Positions 25,949 to 33,717 of a stretch of 64,000 bases of DNA are shown here, in pieces. A program made the translations under genes and the position numbers. The stretch is from CAKXIK01 sp050947015 (lineage in GTDB: Bacteria; Bacillota; Clostridia; Oscillospirales; Acutalibacteraceae): NCBI GenBank assembly GCA_050947015.1, contig JBMNVT010000010.1, positions 28,955 to 92,954 of the forward strand, read 5' to 3'. Below the pieces are notes generated by a model that was not told the DNA's origin, made no database searches, and saw nothing but the letters and a program-made list of their open reading frames with translations. How positions within the stretch are numbered: position 1 is the first letter of the stretch; each line of letters opens with the position of its first letter.

Positions 25949-26734
25949 CTATATATTCCCCCGATCATCAATCAAATCCATGTGCTGTATCATACGCAGC
26001 CCAAGCACCGCTTCGGCAAAGAGCAGCAGCAACAAGTATCCAATGGAAAACGCATACGGAATCTGAAGTGCCTGTCCGCTTTGCTGCAGTTCTATCAACC
26101 GTAAAGGCTTATGCAGAAAAAGCAGCGGCTGTGCGGTGGGCAGCAATCCCGCCAATAAAAGCTGCTGATGAACAATCAGGCTTCGCATCAGCACATTAAC
26201 AAAAAGATAAATCATGCACCCGGCCAAAAACGAGAGGTTCGGCGTACGGCGAACGGCCAACAGACCGATCGGGAGCAAAAAGAGCGCATCGGACAGTGTG
26301 TTGAGCATCATTAACAGCAGCAAAAAGCAAATGAATGAAATATTCCAGCAAACATTCACTCCATACAGCACCGAAATGCCGATTGCCGCCCCTATGAGCA
26401 CCGCGTAATACAGCCCGATCAACAATATCAGAGAAAATATTCTCTTCATCAGCCATTTTTTCCGACTGGCGTTTCTGGTAAACACATAACAGCAGCAAAT
26501 TGAAAAATCATGCTGAAAATAGTTTGACAGCGCACCGAACAGGAAGATATGCGGCGCGAGACATACAAAGAAAAAAAACGCACTTATTTTCTGCTCCAGA
26601 AGGGCTCCGCCGAATAGAATCGCTAAAATATCTCCGATTGACATCTCCTGTGTCCTTTGGATCAACAGAACCACCGGCACAAGCGAAATCAGAAGTGCCA
26701 TTCCTAACCGTCTGAAAAAAACATTTCTAAACAC
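25949..26734 (-). CDS. ABC-2-type membrane protein (subunit 3 of the operon)
   Basis: A 261-residue integral membrane protein with about six hydrophobic segments (near residues 8-26, 50-70, 95-120, 125-150, 160-185 and 230-250). Its start overlaps the end of the preceding gene by 8 bp and its stop abuts the ATPase start, so it is translationally coupled in a tight set. The sequence diverges from its two membrane-protein neighbours. It is probably a permease subunit of an exporter. I do not recognise a named family beyond the ABC-2-like layout. Confidence 0.65.
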   Translation of the reverse strand: MFRNVFFRRLGMALLISLVPVVLLIQRTQEMSIGDILAILFGGALLEQKISAFFFFVCLAPHIFLFGALSNYFQHDFSICCCYVFTRNASRKKWLMKRIFSLILLIGLYYAVLIGAAIGISVLYGVNVCWNISFICFLLLLMMLNTLSDALFLLPIGLLAVRRTPNLSFLAGCMIYLFVNVLMRSLIVHQQLLLAGLLPTAQPLLFLHKPLRLIELQQSGQALQIPYAFSIGYLLLLLFAEAVLGLRMIQHMDLIDDRGNI

Positions 26735-27440
26735 GCTTATGTCCCCCCAAAAAATTCGCCCTTTCCGCCACCAGATATCCGCCGAACAGCAGGGCTGAAG
26801 TAATGGAGCCGATCATCAGCCAACACCTGAAAGGCGGTAAAAAAAGCGCGGCATCAGAAGAGGCCGGAAAAACATAGGACGTGAAGACCATCGGTCCAAT
26901 GTCGATCAACCAGTTGACATAATCCCAAACGATCATGGCATAGCTGATTATAAAACCGCCAACAGGATGAAGAAAGTTGGCAAAGATAAAGGCAGTCAGA
27001 AAAACGGCCGTAAAATAGATCGTCTGCAGCAAAAGATCGGGCAGAAAAAAGTATTCCGCTGCGATACCGGTAATATTTTTATAAGCGAACAAAAGAATGA
27101 CCGGAAAATTGATCGCCGCTGTATAAAACAGACTTTCAGCGCATGCCGTTTTTACAATATTGATCCACCAGAACAGCCTGCTCTTTTGGCGCAGCAGAAA
27201 AAGCAAACTGTTCAAAGCGCGAACGCTCTGCTCGACCGTCAGCAGAAACAGCGGTACAATTACAAAGGAAGCGGAAAACAGATTGAAAACAGAAAGATAT
27301 TGTACCTGTACCACACTTAAGCTGTCGGTACCCTGCACGGAATCCGTCAGAAAATGTAAAATCAAATGAATGAAATAAATTGTATAAGCCAGCAGGAATT
27401 TTTTGCATCCGGCATAAAGCCGTACAAATGTTCTGATCAT
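26727..27440 (-). CDS. ABC-2-type membrane protein (subunit 2 of the operon)
   Basis: A 237-residue integral membrane protein with about six hydrophobic segments. It ends in GGYLVAERANFLGGHKRV, the basic tail common after the last helix of ABC-2-like permeases. A coupling-like basic segment (LLFLLRQKSRLFWWINIVK, near residue 80) precedes the third helix. It lies 20 bp after the subunit-1 gene and overlaps the subunit-3 gene by 8 bp. Not assigned to a named family. Confidence 0.65.
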   Translation of the reverse strand: MIRTFVRLYAGCKKFLLAYTIYFIHLILHFLTDSVQGTDSLSVVQVQYLSVFNLFSASFVIVPLFLLTVEQSVRALNSLLFLLRQKSRLFWWINIVKTACAESLFYTAAINFPVILLFAYKNITGIAAEYFFLPDLLLQTIYFTAVFLTAFIFANFLHPVGGFIISYAMIVWDYVNWLIDIGPMVFTSYVFPASSDAALFLPPFRCWLMIGSITSALLFGGYLVAERANFLGGHKRV

Positions 27441-27460
27441 ATGTTATTTCCTTTATGCTC

Positions 27461-28297
27461 TCACAACTCATCAACACACCGCTTACATTTGATGCAGAGC
27501 AGGCAGATGCTGGTCAGAAAAAGCCCTCCGAACAGGATTGCCAAAACAATATGCTTCGGCTCTGCAACCGCAATTACCGGCGATAGATACTCTATCGGCG
27601 ACCATCTGTTACACCGCAAAATCGATACAAGAAAGCTCCACAACAGGACGGTAAGTCCCGGCAGCGCGACAACCAGAAATCTGCTTTTTTGAACAAAAAG
27701 CGAAATGGAGTAGGATGTCAATGCGATCAACCCCGCATATACTGCGTCAATCACCATAATAATCAGATTATGCACATACTGGTTGATCGAAAAAACAGCC
27801 GGAAACATCACCATTTCATACAGAAAATGATAATTGGGTGGAGACAGCGAATACCAATCAGAAGAAACCGCCGGAGCAGCGATCAGAACCAGTACCTGGC
27901 TGATCACAAGACAGAACAGCACGACCAGAAACGGAAGCAGAAACACTGACACCGCCATGCATAACAGATATTTTGTTTTTGATGCTCTGGCGAGCACGAA
28001 AATGGACGCTCTCGTGTAACGGTTCATAAAATAAGCGTCTGCCACCATAATGGATGACGCGAGCGGCAAAACAAACATATAAAAAATACCGCTCACATCA
28101 TTTGCAAATGAAAAGACAAACCACAGCTGACTGGCCGGGAAAATCTGCGTCACATTGCATCCGATAATTTGCGCACAGCTGACAAAACTTCCAATACAAA
28201 CCGTCAGTAAAATCGCTGTAACACCGATTACAAATTCTCTTCGTCCGCAAAGCAATTTCATTGTAAAGCTCATTGTATGATCTTTCGCCATCCGCAT
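27461..28297 (-). CDS. ABC-2-type membrane protein (subunit 1 of the operon)
   Basis: A 278-residue integral membrane protein with six or more hydrophobic segments (near 22-42, 70-90, 108-138, 180-205, 208-230 and 250-272). It contains a dibasic loop NRYTRASIFVLARASKTKY (near residue 92-110) of the kind contacting an ABC ATPase. GGGAGAGC lies nine bases before the ATG at 28297; later in-frame ATGs are possible. It is the first transporter gene after the small secreted protein, separated by 133 bp containing a strong hairpin. No specific family recognised. Confidence 0.65.
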   Translation of the reverse strand: MRMAKDHTMSFTMKLLCGRREFVIGVTAILLTVCIGSFVSCAQIIGCNVTQIFPASQLWFVFSFANDVSGIFYMFVLPLASSIMVADAYFMNRYTRASIFVLARASKTKYLLCMAVSVFLLPFLVVLFCLVISQVLVLIAAPAVSSDWYSLSPPNYHFLYEMVMFPAVFSINQYVHNLIIMVIDAVYAGLIALTSYSISLFVQKSRFLVVALPGLTVLLWSFLVSILRCNRWSPIEYLSPVIAVAEPKHIVLAILFGGLFLTSICLLCIKCKRCVDEL

Positions 28298-28352
28298 TCA
28301 ACAGCTCTCCCATCAGTTAACAGCCTTCCTGTTGTTATCCTGTGAATTCAGC

Positions 28353-28380
28353 CGGCAGCAAGGAATTATTCTTGCTGCCG
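28353..28380 (-). other. Strong hairpin between the secreted-protein gene and the transporter genes
   Basis: CGGCAGCAAG (28353-28362) pairs perfectly with CTTGCTGCCG (28371-28380) across an eight-base loop. No T-run follows on the minus strand, so it looks like an RNA processing or partial attenuation site. Such an element could give more secreted protein than transporter. Confidence 0.55.
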
Positions 28381-28430
28381 ACTGCCCCTTCAAAAGATTT
28401 TCTGTTGTGACCGACTGTTCGAAAATGTGC

Positions 28431-28837
28431 TTACTTAAAATCAACCTCACCTTTTGCCGTACTGGCAACAATCATGCTTTTTTCAGCACATCCACGCAAC
28501 ATAAGCTTGGTTCCTGATGTGGTGGGTTCCTGATAAGGAAGAGTATAGAATGTGCCATCCGTCGGAATCCACATCTGCTGCGTCAGCCGCGAACCGTCAC
28601 TTTGCTTATCGATCCAGAAAACAACTCCATTACGTTCATTAGAAGCCTCTGTGCATTTGATTAATGCATTTTGATCTGTGCTGCTGACTTTTGTACCGGC
28701 CACTATATTGGCATGTCCTTTCCACGCTGGAAATACAGTATTAAATGAGATTGTAGCAGCAAAAGCAGTTGTTGAGAGCGATGTAATTAAGGCCAGGCTT
28801 GCGATAATAACACTACACTTTTGTATTTTTTTCGCAA
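28431..28837 (-). CDS. Small secreted protein with signal peptide, start frame offset by an A7 tract
   Basis: The coding frame gives a classical signal peptide (SVIIASLALITSLSTTAFA, cleavage before ATISF) and a mature domain of about 108 residues. That domain is Thr/Ser-rich with FWIDKQSDGSRLTQQMWIP, a tryptophan/DG-turn and a terminal KLMLRGCAEKSM segment. The layout loosely resembles DUF2712-type small secreted proteins found beside ABC exporters; this is an impression, not a match. The only good ribosome binding site, GGAGGT (28848-28843), serves TTG at 28837, which is out of frame by one base. One extra A in the A7 tract (28832-28826) gives MRKKIQK plus the signal peptide. An in-frame TTG at 28850 overlaps the binding site and is unlikely. 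Confidence 0.6.
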
Positions 28838-28890
28838 AAAAGACCTCCAACTATTAATTTATAAAACGCTCCGGATGTTTTATTGTCATA

Positions 28891-28919
28891 ATAATACAAT
28901 ATATTTATAATCATGTCAA
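28891..28919 (-). promoter_or_regulatory. Sigma-A promoter of the secreted-protein/ABC operon
   Basis: TTGACA (28919-28914), 17-bp spacer and TATTAT (28896-28891) on the minus strand, about 55 bp before the GGAGGT site. The surrounding 28838-29154 stretch is very AT-rich and holds no other feature except the divergent promoter at 29049. Confidence 0.7.
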
Positions 28920-29048
28920 TATAAATTTGGATTGATCTGATTCTTTTGTAAAATAATATTAAATTCACTATGTATTTACATCACTATATTTTCCACTGCA
29001 GCGCAATGAACCGCCCGCGTTTCCGACAGAAAATAACCATCTTCGTTC

Positions 29049-29077
29049 TTGAAATATTTGCTAAAATACAGTATGAT
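29049..29077 (+). promoter_or_regulatory. Sigma-A promoter for the sigma-like membrane protein gene
   Basis: TTGAAA (29049-29054), 17-bp spacer and TATGAT (29072-29077), about 78 bp before the ATG at 29155. Confidence 0.6.
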
Positions 29078-29154
29078 TAATACAACGGAACTTGAAAAAG
29101 CTGCGGCAGACCGGCAGAGGGTCTGACCGATGCGCGTTGGGAGGATGATGTCAA

Positions 29155-29853
29155 ATGGCAGCAGACGAATGGGTTGCACAGATTGCCGCAGGCGACCGTG
29201 AGGCATTCCGCGCCGTTTACGAAAAATATGGAAAAACGGTTTATCAGCGTGCTCTGAACCAGACCGGAAGCAGAGAACAGGCACAGGCTGTGCTGAAAAA
29301 TGTGTTTCGCACGCTGTTCCGTCAGCTGCAGGACAGCAGCTGTGATCCGGTGCTCTTTCTGCTGGAAGGGCTGACCGACCTGGAAACAGGCGCTGCCGCC
29401 GCGCAGAATTCTGCTGCGGCAAACAAATCCGCCTCGGCGGAGGACGAGCCGTCTTCCGACCCCGCGCCGGAATCTTTCGCAGCCGGAGAAGCACAGAAAA
29501 GCACGCCTTCCGCTTCTCTTTTTGACCGGGCGGAAACAGAGCTTGGCGGCGAATATGCTCCTGCAGCGCTAACTCCGGAAAAGCTGCGCGGCCTTTCGGA
29601 TGCGTCAGCGCCGCCGGCCGCGCAACCGGAAAAATCCGAGGCATCTCCTGTTCCGGAATCGGAGTCCGCGGAGGCTGACCCGCCCAAAGCGCACCGCGGC
29701 TTAACAGCTTTTTTAATTGTTTTACTTGTTCTTTTGGTGCTGCTGACGCTCTGGTTCGGCGCCGGCGTGCTGATGATGTATTCGATTCTGCCGAAGATTG
29801 ATCTTGGATACAGCTGGTTTAACGAACATCTGTTCAACCTATTCCGATTCTGA
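29155..29853 (+). CDS. Sigma-70 region-2-like domain fused to a membrane anchor
   Basis: A 232-residue protein. Residues 1-60 (VAQIAAGDREAFRAVYEKYG, then VYQRALNQTGSREQAQAVLKN) read like sigma-70 region 2 of an ECF factor. Region 4 is absent. Residues 75-180 are low-complexity Ala/Ser/Glu/Pro. A strong transmembrane helix (LTAFLIVLLVLLVLLTLWFG) at about 183-202 is followed by a short outward tail. Region 2 would sit in the cytoplasm tethered to the membrane. Without region 4 it may act as a regulator or anti-sigma-like decoy rather than a sigma factor. GGGAGGATGATGTCAAATG precedes the start. Confidence 0.65.
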   Translation: MAADEWVAQIAAGDREAFRAVYEKYGKTVYQRALNQTGSREQAQAVLKNVFRTLFRQLQDSSCDPVLFLLEGLTDLETGAAAAQNSAAANKSASAEDEPSSDPAPESFAAGEAQKSTPSASLFDRAETELGGEYAPAALTPEKLRGLSDASAPPAAQPEKSEASPVPESESAEADPPKAHRGLTAFLIVLLVLLVLLTLWFGAGVLMMYSILPKIDLGYSWFNEHLFNLFRF

Positions 29854-29865
29854 AACAGAAAATCG

Positions 29866-29905
29866 AACACCGCCGGTTTCCCGATCGGATCCGGCGGTGT
29901 TTTTA
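29866..29905 (+). terminator. Rho-independent terminator after the sigma-like gene
   Basis: AACACCGCCGG (29866-29876) pairs with CCGGCGGTGTT (29891-29901), followed by TTTT. It ends 22 bp before the nitroreductase start, so read-through or an internal promoter is needed for that gene. Confidence 0.75.
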
Positions 29906-29926
29906 CGAGGAAAGGAAGCAGGCTAC

Positions 29927-30463
29927 ATGGAATTTTCTCAATTACTGCACGAACGCAGAAGCATCCGCCATTTTGACGGCCGGCAAGCCGATCCGGCGCT
30001 GATCCGCCGGATGCTGGAAGCCGCGGTCCTTGCGCCGTCCTGGAAGAATTCCCAGACTGCGCGCTATACCGTCGTCACCTCTCCGGAACTGCTGCAGCGC
30101 ATCCGCCGCGAGGCTCTGCCGGCTTTCAACGCCGCAAATTGCGAAGGCGCAAGCGCGCTGATTGTTACGGGCTTTATCCGGGGCCGCTCCGGATTTGACC
30201 GCGACGGAACACCCGCCAACGAGCTTGGCGATAGCTGGGGAGCTTACGATCTTGGTCTGCAGAACGAAAATCTGATCCTGCAGGCGCGGGAGCTTGGGCT
30301 TGACACTTTGATTATGGGAATCCGCAATGAGACACTTCTGCGCGGAATGCTGGATATCGACCCGGAGGTCGTTATTGTTTCCGTCATTGCAGTCGGATAC
30401 CGCACACAGGACGCGGAAACGCCGAAACGCAAAGGCGTGGATGAAATCGCCCGCTTTCTTTAA
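29927..30463 (+). CDS. Nitroreductase-family FMN oxidoreductase
   Basis: A 178-residue FMN enzyme. The N-terminus LLHERRSIRHFDGR is the FMN-phosphate-binding signature, APSWKNSQTARYTVV near residue 40 lines the flavin, and LGLDTLIMGI near 125 plus the basic C-terminal KRKGVDEI complete the fold. The ATG at 29927 follows GAAAGGAAGC. Function could be nitro, quinone or flavin reduction in the cytoplasm. It is separated from the upstream gene by a terminator. Confidence 0.88.
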   Translation: MEFSQLLHERRSIRHFDGRQADPALIRRMLEAAVLAPSWKNSQTARYTVVTSPELLQRIRREALPAFNAANCEGASALIVTGFIRGRSGFDRDGTPANELGDSWGAYDLGLQNENLILQARELGLDTLIMGIRNETLLRGMLDIDPEVVIVSVIAVGYRTQDAETPKRKGVDEIARFL

Positions 30464-30528
30464 GAACATGGGTTCCTTCCTTTGCTCGGGAGCATTTGGG
30501 CATTGGCCGTCATTTTTCTGGCATCCAA

Positions 30529-30777
30529 TCACCTGACTTCCGGATGGTCCACACCACTGGGAAGATTTTTGACTACAGTATCTGAACTTGACACGATGCC
30601 CTTTGTTGTCTCGATTGGATCGCCAAAACCCGCACAGTCGCCCGAACGGTTGCAGGAACATCCTTTGCAGCTGCATCCGACACACCCGCCGTATTTTTTT
30701 GCGCGGTAGACGGTGCGCCCGGCAAAGAACAGCGCGGCGCCAAGCGCGCATATAATCAGAAAATCGACCCAGTTCAT
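30529..30777 (-). CDS. FeoB-associated Cys-rich membrane protein (locus 1)
   Basis: An 82-residue protein with one N-terminal helix (VDFLIICALGAALFFAGRTV, residues 4-23) followed by a Cys cluster (CVGCSCKGCSC) and a further Cys. This is the layout of PF12669-type proteins encoded after feoB. The role is unproven, possibly assembling or gating the ferrous iron transporter. It starts with GGAGGTGCACCGG at 30777, 126 bp after feoB, beyond an attenuator-like hairpin. A shorter paralogue follows the second feoB at 41941. Confidence 0.75.
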   Translation of the reverse strand: MNWVDFLIICALGAALFFAGRTVYRAKKYGGCVGCSCKGCSCNRSGDCAGFGDPIETTKGIVSSSDTVVKNLPSGVDHPEVR

Positions 30778-30796
30778 ACCGGTGCACCTCCGCTAA

Positions 30797-30855
30797 AAAT
30801 AAAAAAGATTGGATGCGGATTCCGGGCACGAGTCCCGGGAAGGAGAAGCCGCATC
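30797..30855 (-). terminator. Terminator-like hairpin between feoB and its Cys-rich partner
   Basis: GATGCGG (30855-30849) pairs with CCGCATC (about 30817-30811) around an inner CCCGGG stem, followed on the minus strand by TCTTTTTTATTTTT. It probably reduces expression of the downstream small gene relative to feoB. Confidence 0.65.
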
Positions 30856-30903
30856 AGAAAAACGGGAAAATTACCTTTTCCCTTGGCGAAAACCGCCCGA
30901 CAT

Positions 30904-32904
30904 TCAGAACAGGCTGCCGACCTGAAACACCAGAAGCGCTGCTACCCACGCAAACATGGTCTGACCAAGCGCAACGCCCGCAGCCTGTTTTTTGCTGCCC
31001 AGCTCGCGGCCGACCGCTGCAATGGCGGCAGCGCACGGTGTATAAAGCAGCGTAAACACAAGAAAAGCATATGCGGCAAGCGGCGAAAACATTTGCGCCA
31101 GCACCGGGCAAAGCGCAGTTCCGGAAGCACCGGTAAGCACTGCGAAGGTGGAGACGACGGCCTCCTTGGCGGAAAAACCGGTTACCAGTGCGCAAACAGC
31201 GCGCCAATCACCAAAACCGAGCGGCGCAAAAACCGGCGCTGCCCAGCGGCCGATCACCGCCAGCAGGCTTTGCGAACTGTCGGAAACCATATTGAACTGT
31301 GTATCAAAGGTCTGCAAAAACCAGATAACCAGCGTTGCGGCGAAAATAACCGTAAAAGCGCGAACCAGAAAATCCTTTGCTTTTTCCCACAGATGCAGCA
31401 AAACGGTTTTCAGGGCGGGCATCCTGTATGACGGCAGTTCCATCACAAACGGCACCGGCTCGCCGTGAAATAACGTTTTTTTCAGAAGCAGCCCAACCAG
31501 CACCGCCAGCACGATCCCCAGAACATAAAGCGAAATCATAACCAGCGCCGTCTGTTTTGGGAAAAAAGCGGCGGCGAAAATACTGTAAACCGGCAGCTTC
31601 GCGCTGCAGCTCATGAACGGCGTCAACAGAATCGTCATCTTACGGTCGCGGTCACTGGAAAGCGTGCGCGTCGCCATAATGGCCGGAACGCTGCACCCAA
31701 ACCCGATCAGCATCGGGACAAACGAACGGCCGGAAAGCCCTATTTTTCGCAACAGCTGATCCATTACAAAGGCAACGCGCGCCATGTAGCCGCTGTCTTC
31801 CAGAACAGAAAGGAAGAAAAACAGTACCACGATGATTGGCAGAAATGAAAGGACGCTGCCGACACCAGCAAACACGCCGTCAATCACCAGGGAATGCAGC
31901 GTGGCATTTACGCCGGCCGCCGTGAGAGCGTTATCGGTCAGGGTTGTCAACGAATCTATTCCGAGCGCCATCCAATCGCTGAGCAGTGCTCCGATTACGC
32001 CGAAGGTCAACCAGAAAATCAGCAGCATCACGCCGAGAAAAATCGGGATGGCAAGATATTTGTTGGTCAGTACACGGTCAATTTTTTCGCTGCGGATCGC
32101 CTCACGCGTCTCTCCTCGTTTGACAACGCATTTGGCGCAGAGCGCTTCAATGTAGCTGTACCGCATATCGGCAAGGGCGGCCTCGCGGTCAGTACCGAGC
32201 GTCTGCTCCAGCTCATCGACAATATGTTTAATTCCTTCCAGATCATTTTTGCTGACCGAAAGCTTCCGGATCATTGGTTCGTCGCCCTCGATGAGCTTAG
32301 TAGCGGCAAACCGCTTTGGAACTCTGAGCGTCTGCGCATGATCCTCCACCATGTGACCAATGGAATGAATGGCGCGGTGAATCGCGCCATGACAAAAATC
32401 CAGATGAGCCGGAAAGGTCTTGTTCTTTGCGGTTTCCAACGCGACGGCGCAAAGCTCGTCAACGCCTTCGTTTCGGCTGGCCGAAATGGGGACAAACGGG
32501 ATCCCGAGCATTTTCGACATTCCCGGAATATCGATAAAGGTGCCGCTGGAGCGAACCTCATCCATCATATTGAGAGCCACCACCATTGGAATTCCAAGTT
32601 CCATCACCTGCAGCGTCAGGTAAAGATTGCGCTCCAGATTGGTTGCATCCACAATGTTGATAATGCCGTCGGGTCGTTCGTTAATTAGAAAATCGCGCGT
32701 GACAATCTCTTCTGAGGTGTATGGCGAAAGCGAATAAATTCCCGGAAGATCAACCACCGACGCGTCGGGATGGCGACGAATGGTTCCTTCCTTTTTATCG
32801 ACTGTGACTCCGGGGAAATTCCCAACGTGCTGGTTGCTTCCTGTCAATTGGTTAAACAGCGTTGTTTTGCCGCTGTTCTGATTGCCGATGAGTCCAAATA
32901 CCAT
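30904..32904 (-). CDS. feoB: Ferrous iron transporter FeoB (locus 1)
   Basis: A 666-residue protein: G-domain at residues 1-270 with GNQNSGKTTLFNQLTG, the G3 motif DLPGIYSL and the G4 motif NMMDEV. The membrane domain starts near 285 and carries the paired gate motifs (SGYMARVAFVMDQLLRKIG; FGCSVPAIMATR). Imports ferrous iron across the cytoplasmic membrane with GTP control. It follows feoA on the same strand by 25 bp. The pair is preceded by a TTAGCnnnnGCTAA double operator, so iron repression is likely. A longer second FeoB occurs at 39405. Confidence 0.95.
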   Translation of the reverse strand: MVFGLIGNQNSGKTTLFNQLTGSNQHVGNFPGVTVDKKEGTIRRHPDASVVDLPGIYSLSPYTSEEIVTRDFLINERPDGIINIVDATNLERNLYLTLQVMELGIPMVVALNMMDEVRSSGTFIDIPGMSKMLGIPFVPISASRNEGVDELCAVALETAKNKTFPAHLDFCHGAIHRAIHSIGHMVEDHAQTLRVPKRFAATKLIEGDEPMIRKLSVSKNDLEGIKHIVDELEQTLGTDREAALADMRYSYIEALCAKCVVKRGETREAIRSEKIDRVLTNKYLAIPIFLGVMLLIFWLTFGVIGALLSDWMALGIDSLTTLTDNALTAAGVNATLHSLVIDGVFAGVGSVLSFLPIIVVLFFFLSVLEDSGYMARVAFVMDQLLRKIGLSGRSFVPMLIGFGCSVPAIMATRTLSSDRDRKMTILLTPFMSCSAKLPVYSIFAAAFFPKQTALVMISLYVLGIVLAVLVGLLLKKTLFHGEPVPFVMELPSYRMPALKTVLLHLWEKAKDFLVRAFTVIFAATLVIWFLQTFDTQFNMVSDSSQSLLAVIGRWAAPVFAPLGFGDWRAVCALVTGFSAKEAVVSTFAVLTGASGTALCPVLAQMFSPLAAYAFLVFTLLYTPCAAAIAAVGRELGSKKQAAGVALGQTMFAWVAALLVFQVGSLF

Positions 32905-32929
32905 TCCGGTTGACCACCCTTTCTTCTTT

Positions 32930-33193
32930 TTATTCTCCCTGCCCGCCGTCCTGCCGCTTCAAAGCCTCGCCGTCCGTTTGCAGCACAATCTGCTTTGCGT
33001 CCTCCAGCCGCAGCGTCAACTCATAGCCGCGCAGCCGAATTTCAATCGGATCCCCCAGCGGCGCGGCCTTGCGCAGGGTAAGTTGAGTTCGCGGAGTAAT
33101 CCCCATGTCCAGCAGGCGGCGGCGAAGCGCTCCCTGCCCGTTCACTGCGGTCACCACCCCGCTCTGCCCAATTTTCAGTTCGTTCAGCGTCAC
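32930..33193 (-). CDS. feoA: FeoA protein (locus 1)
   Basis: An 87-residue SH3-like cytoplasmic protein, partner of FeoB in ferrous iron import. MTLNELKIGQSGVVTAVNG, RRRLLDMGITPRTQLTLRK and the terminal GDPIEIRLRGYELTLR motif are typical. The ATG at 33193 sits about 78 bp downstream of the operator pair. The 33194-33270 gap is the leader; no other gene is seen. Confidence 0.93.
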   Translation of the reverse strand: MTLNELKIGQSGVVTAVNGQGALRRRLLDMGITPRTQLTLRKAAPLGDPIEIRLRGYELTLRLEDAKQIVLQTDGEALKRQDGGQGE

Positions 33194-33270
33194 AGTTCAT
33201 TCCCCGTTTCTCTTTTGCCATTTAACACGTTCGCCGGTCTTTCGTTCAAAAAATCCGGTCAGGCGCAATG

Positions 33271-33298
33271 TTAGCGCAAGCTAATTAGTCTATGCTAA
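33271..33298. promoter_or_regulatory. Tandem palindromic operator of feoAB locus 1
   Basis: TTAGCGCAAGCTAA (33271-33284) abuts TTAGTCTATGCTAA (33285-33298). Both are 14-bp TTAGnnnnnnCTAA palindromes, here starting two bases downstream of the -10 box. The motif recurs four times at feo locus 2. The half-site TTAG(C/G) recalls DtxR-family iron repressor boxes. Confidence 0.7.
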
Positions 33299-33299
33299 C

Positions 33300-33327
33300 A
33301 TTATATCATACGTTTCTTTCCTGTCAA
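33300..33327 (-). promoter_or_regulatory. Sigma-A promoter of feoAB locus 1
   Basis: TTGACA (33327-33322), 16-bp spacer and TATAAT (33305-33300), followed at once by the tandem operator, a typical repressor layout. Confidence 0.8.
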
Positions 33328-33385
33328 GCACCCAAAAATATTTTTACAAAATACTTTTCCTCTGTCAGTTTTCCCTCATAATCTT

Positions 33386-33414
33386 TTGACTTTTTGATTC
33401 CATTCTGATAAAAT
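33386..33414 (+). promoter_or_regulatory. Sigma-A promoter of tRNA-Leu
   Basis: TTGACT (33386-33391), 17-bp spacer and TAAAAT (33409-33414), 12 bp upstream of the tRNA. Confidence 0.7.
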
Positions 33415-33425
33415 AGTATCATTGA

Positions 33426-33508
33426 GCGGGGATGGCGGAATTGGCAGACGCGCCGGTCTTAGGAGCCGGTTCCTCGGAGTGTGGGTTCAAATCCCATTCC
33501 CCGCACCA
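33426..33508 (+). tRNA. tRNA-Leu, anticodon UAG
   Basis: GCGGGGA acceptor arm pairs with TCCCCGC before an encoded CCA (33506-33508). The anticodon stem CCGGT/GCCGG (one wobble pair) frames the loop CTTAGGA with anticodon TAG. A class II variable arm follows, and the T-arm has GGTTCAAATCC. The 83-nt length fits tRNA-Leu. Confidence 0.95.
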
Positions 33509-33513
33509 TAACC

Positions 33514-33550
33514 CCCACTTTTGCCCGCCATGGCAAAGGTGGTTTTTTTA
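33514..33550 (+). terminator. Rho-independent terminator after tRNA-Leu
   Basis: CCACTTTTGCC pairs with GGCAAAGGTGG, followed by TTTTTTT. The 33551-33717 stretch beyond shows no feature. Confidence 0.9.
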
Positions 33551-33717
33551 CTAAGTGTACCTTGCGACATGTGTTGTGTGTGGAACACCCAACCTATCCT
33601 CGTTTCGTATATTAGCACCATACTTCGCAGTGGAATTATCGCTTTTTTACTTGGCTTGATTAATAATTGAAAGACTTCGTTTTCGTGATATCATCTATTA
33701 AAAGGGAAGGTGGTAAG

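Noticed and set aside
33271..33298. Fur box for the feoAB operator
   Set aside because: The TTAGCnnnnGCTAA repeat does not match the Fur 7-1-7 GATAATGATAATCATTATC pattern.
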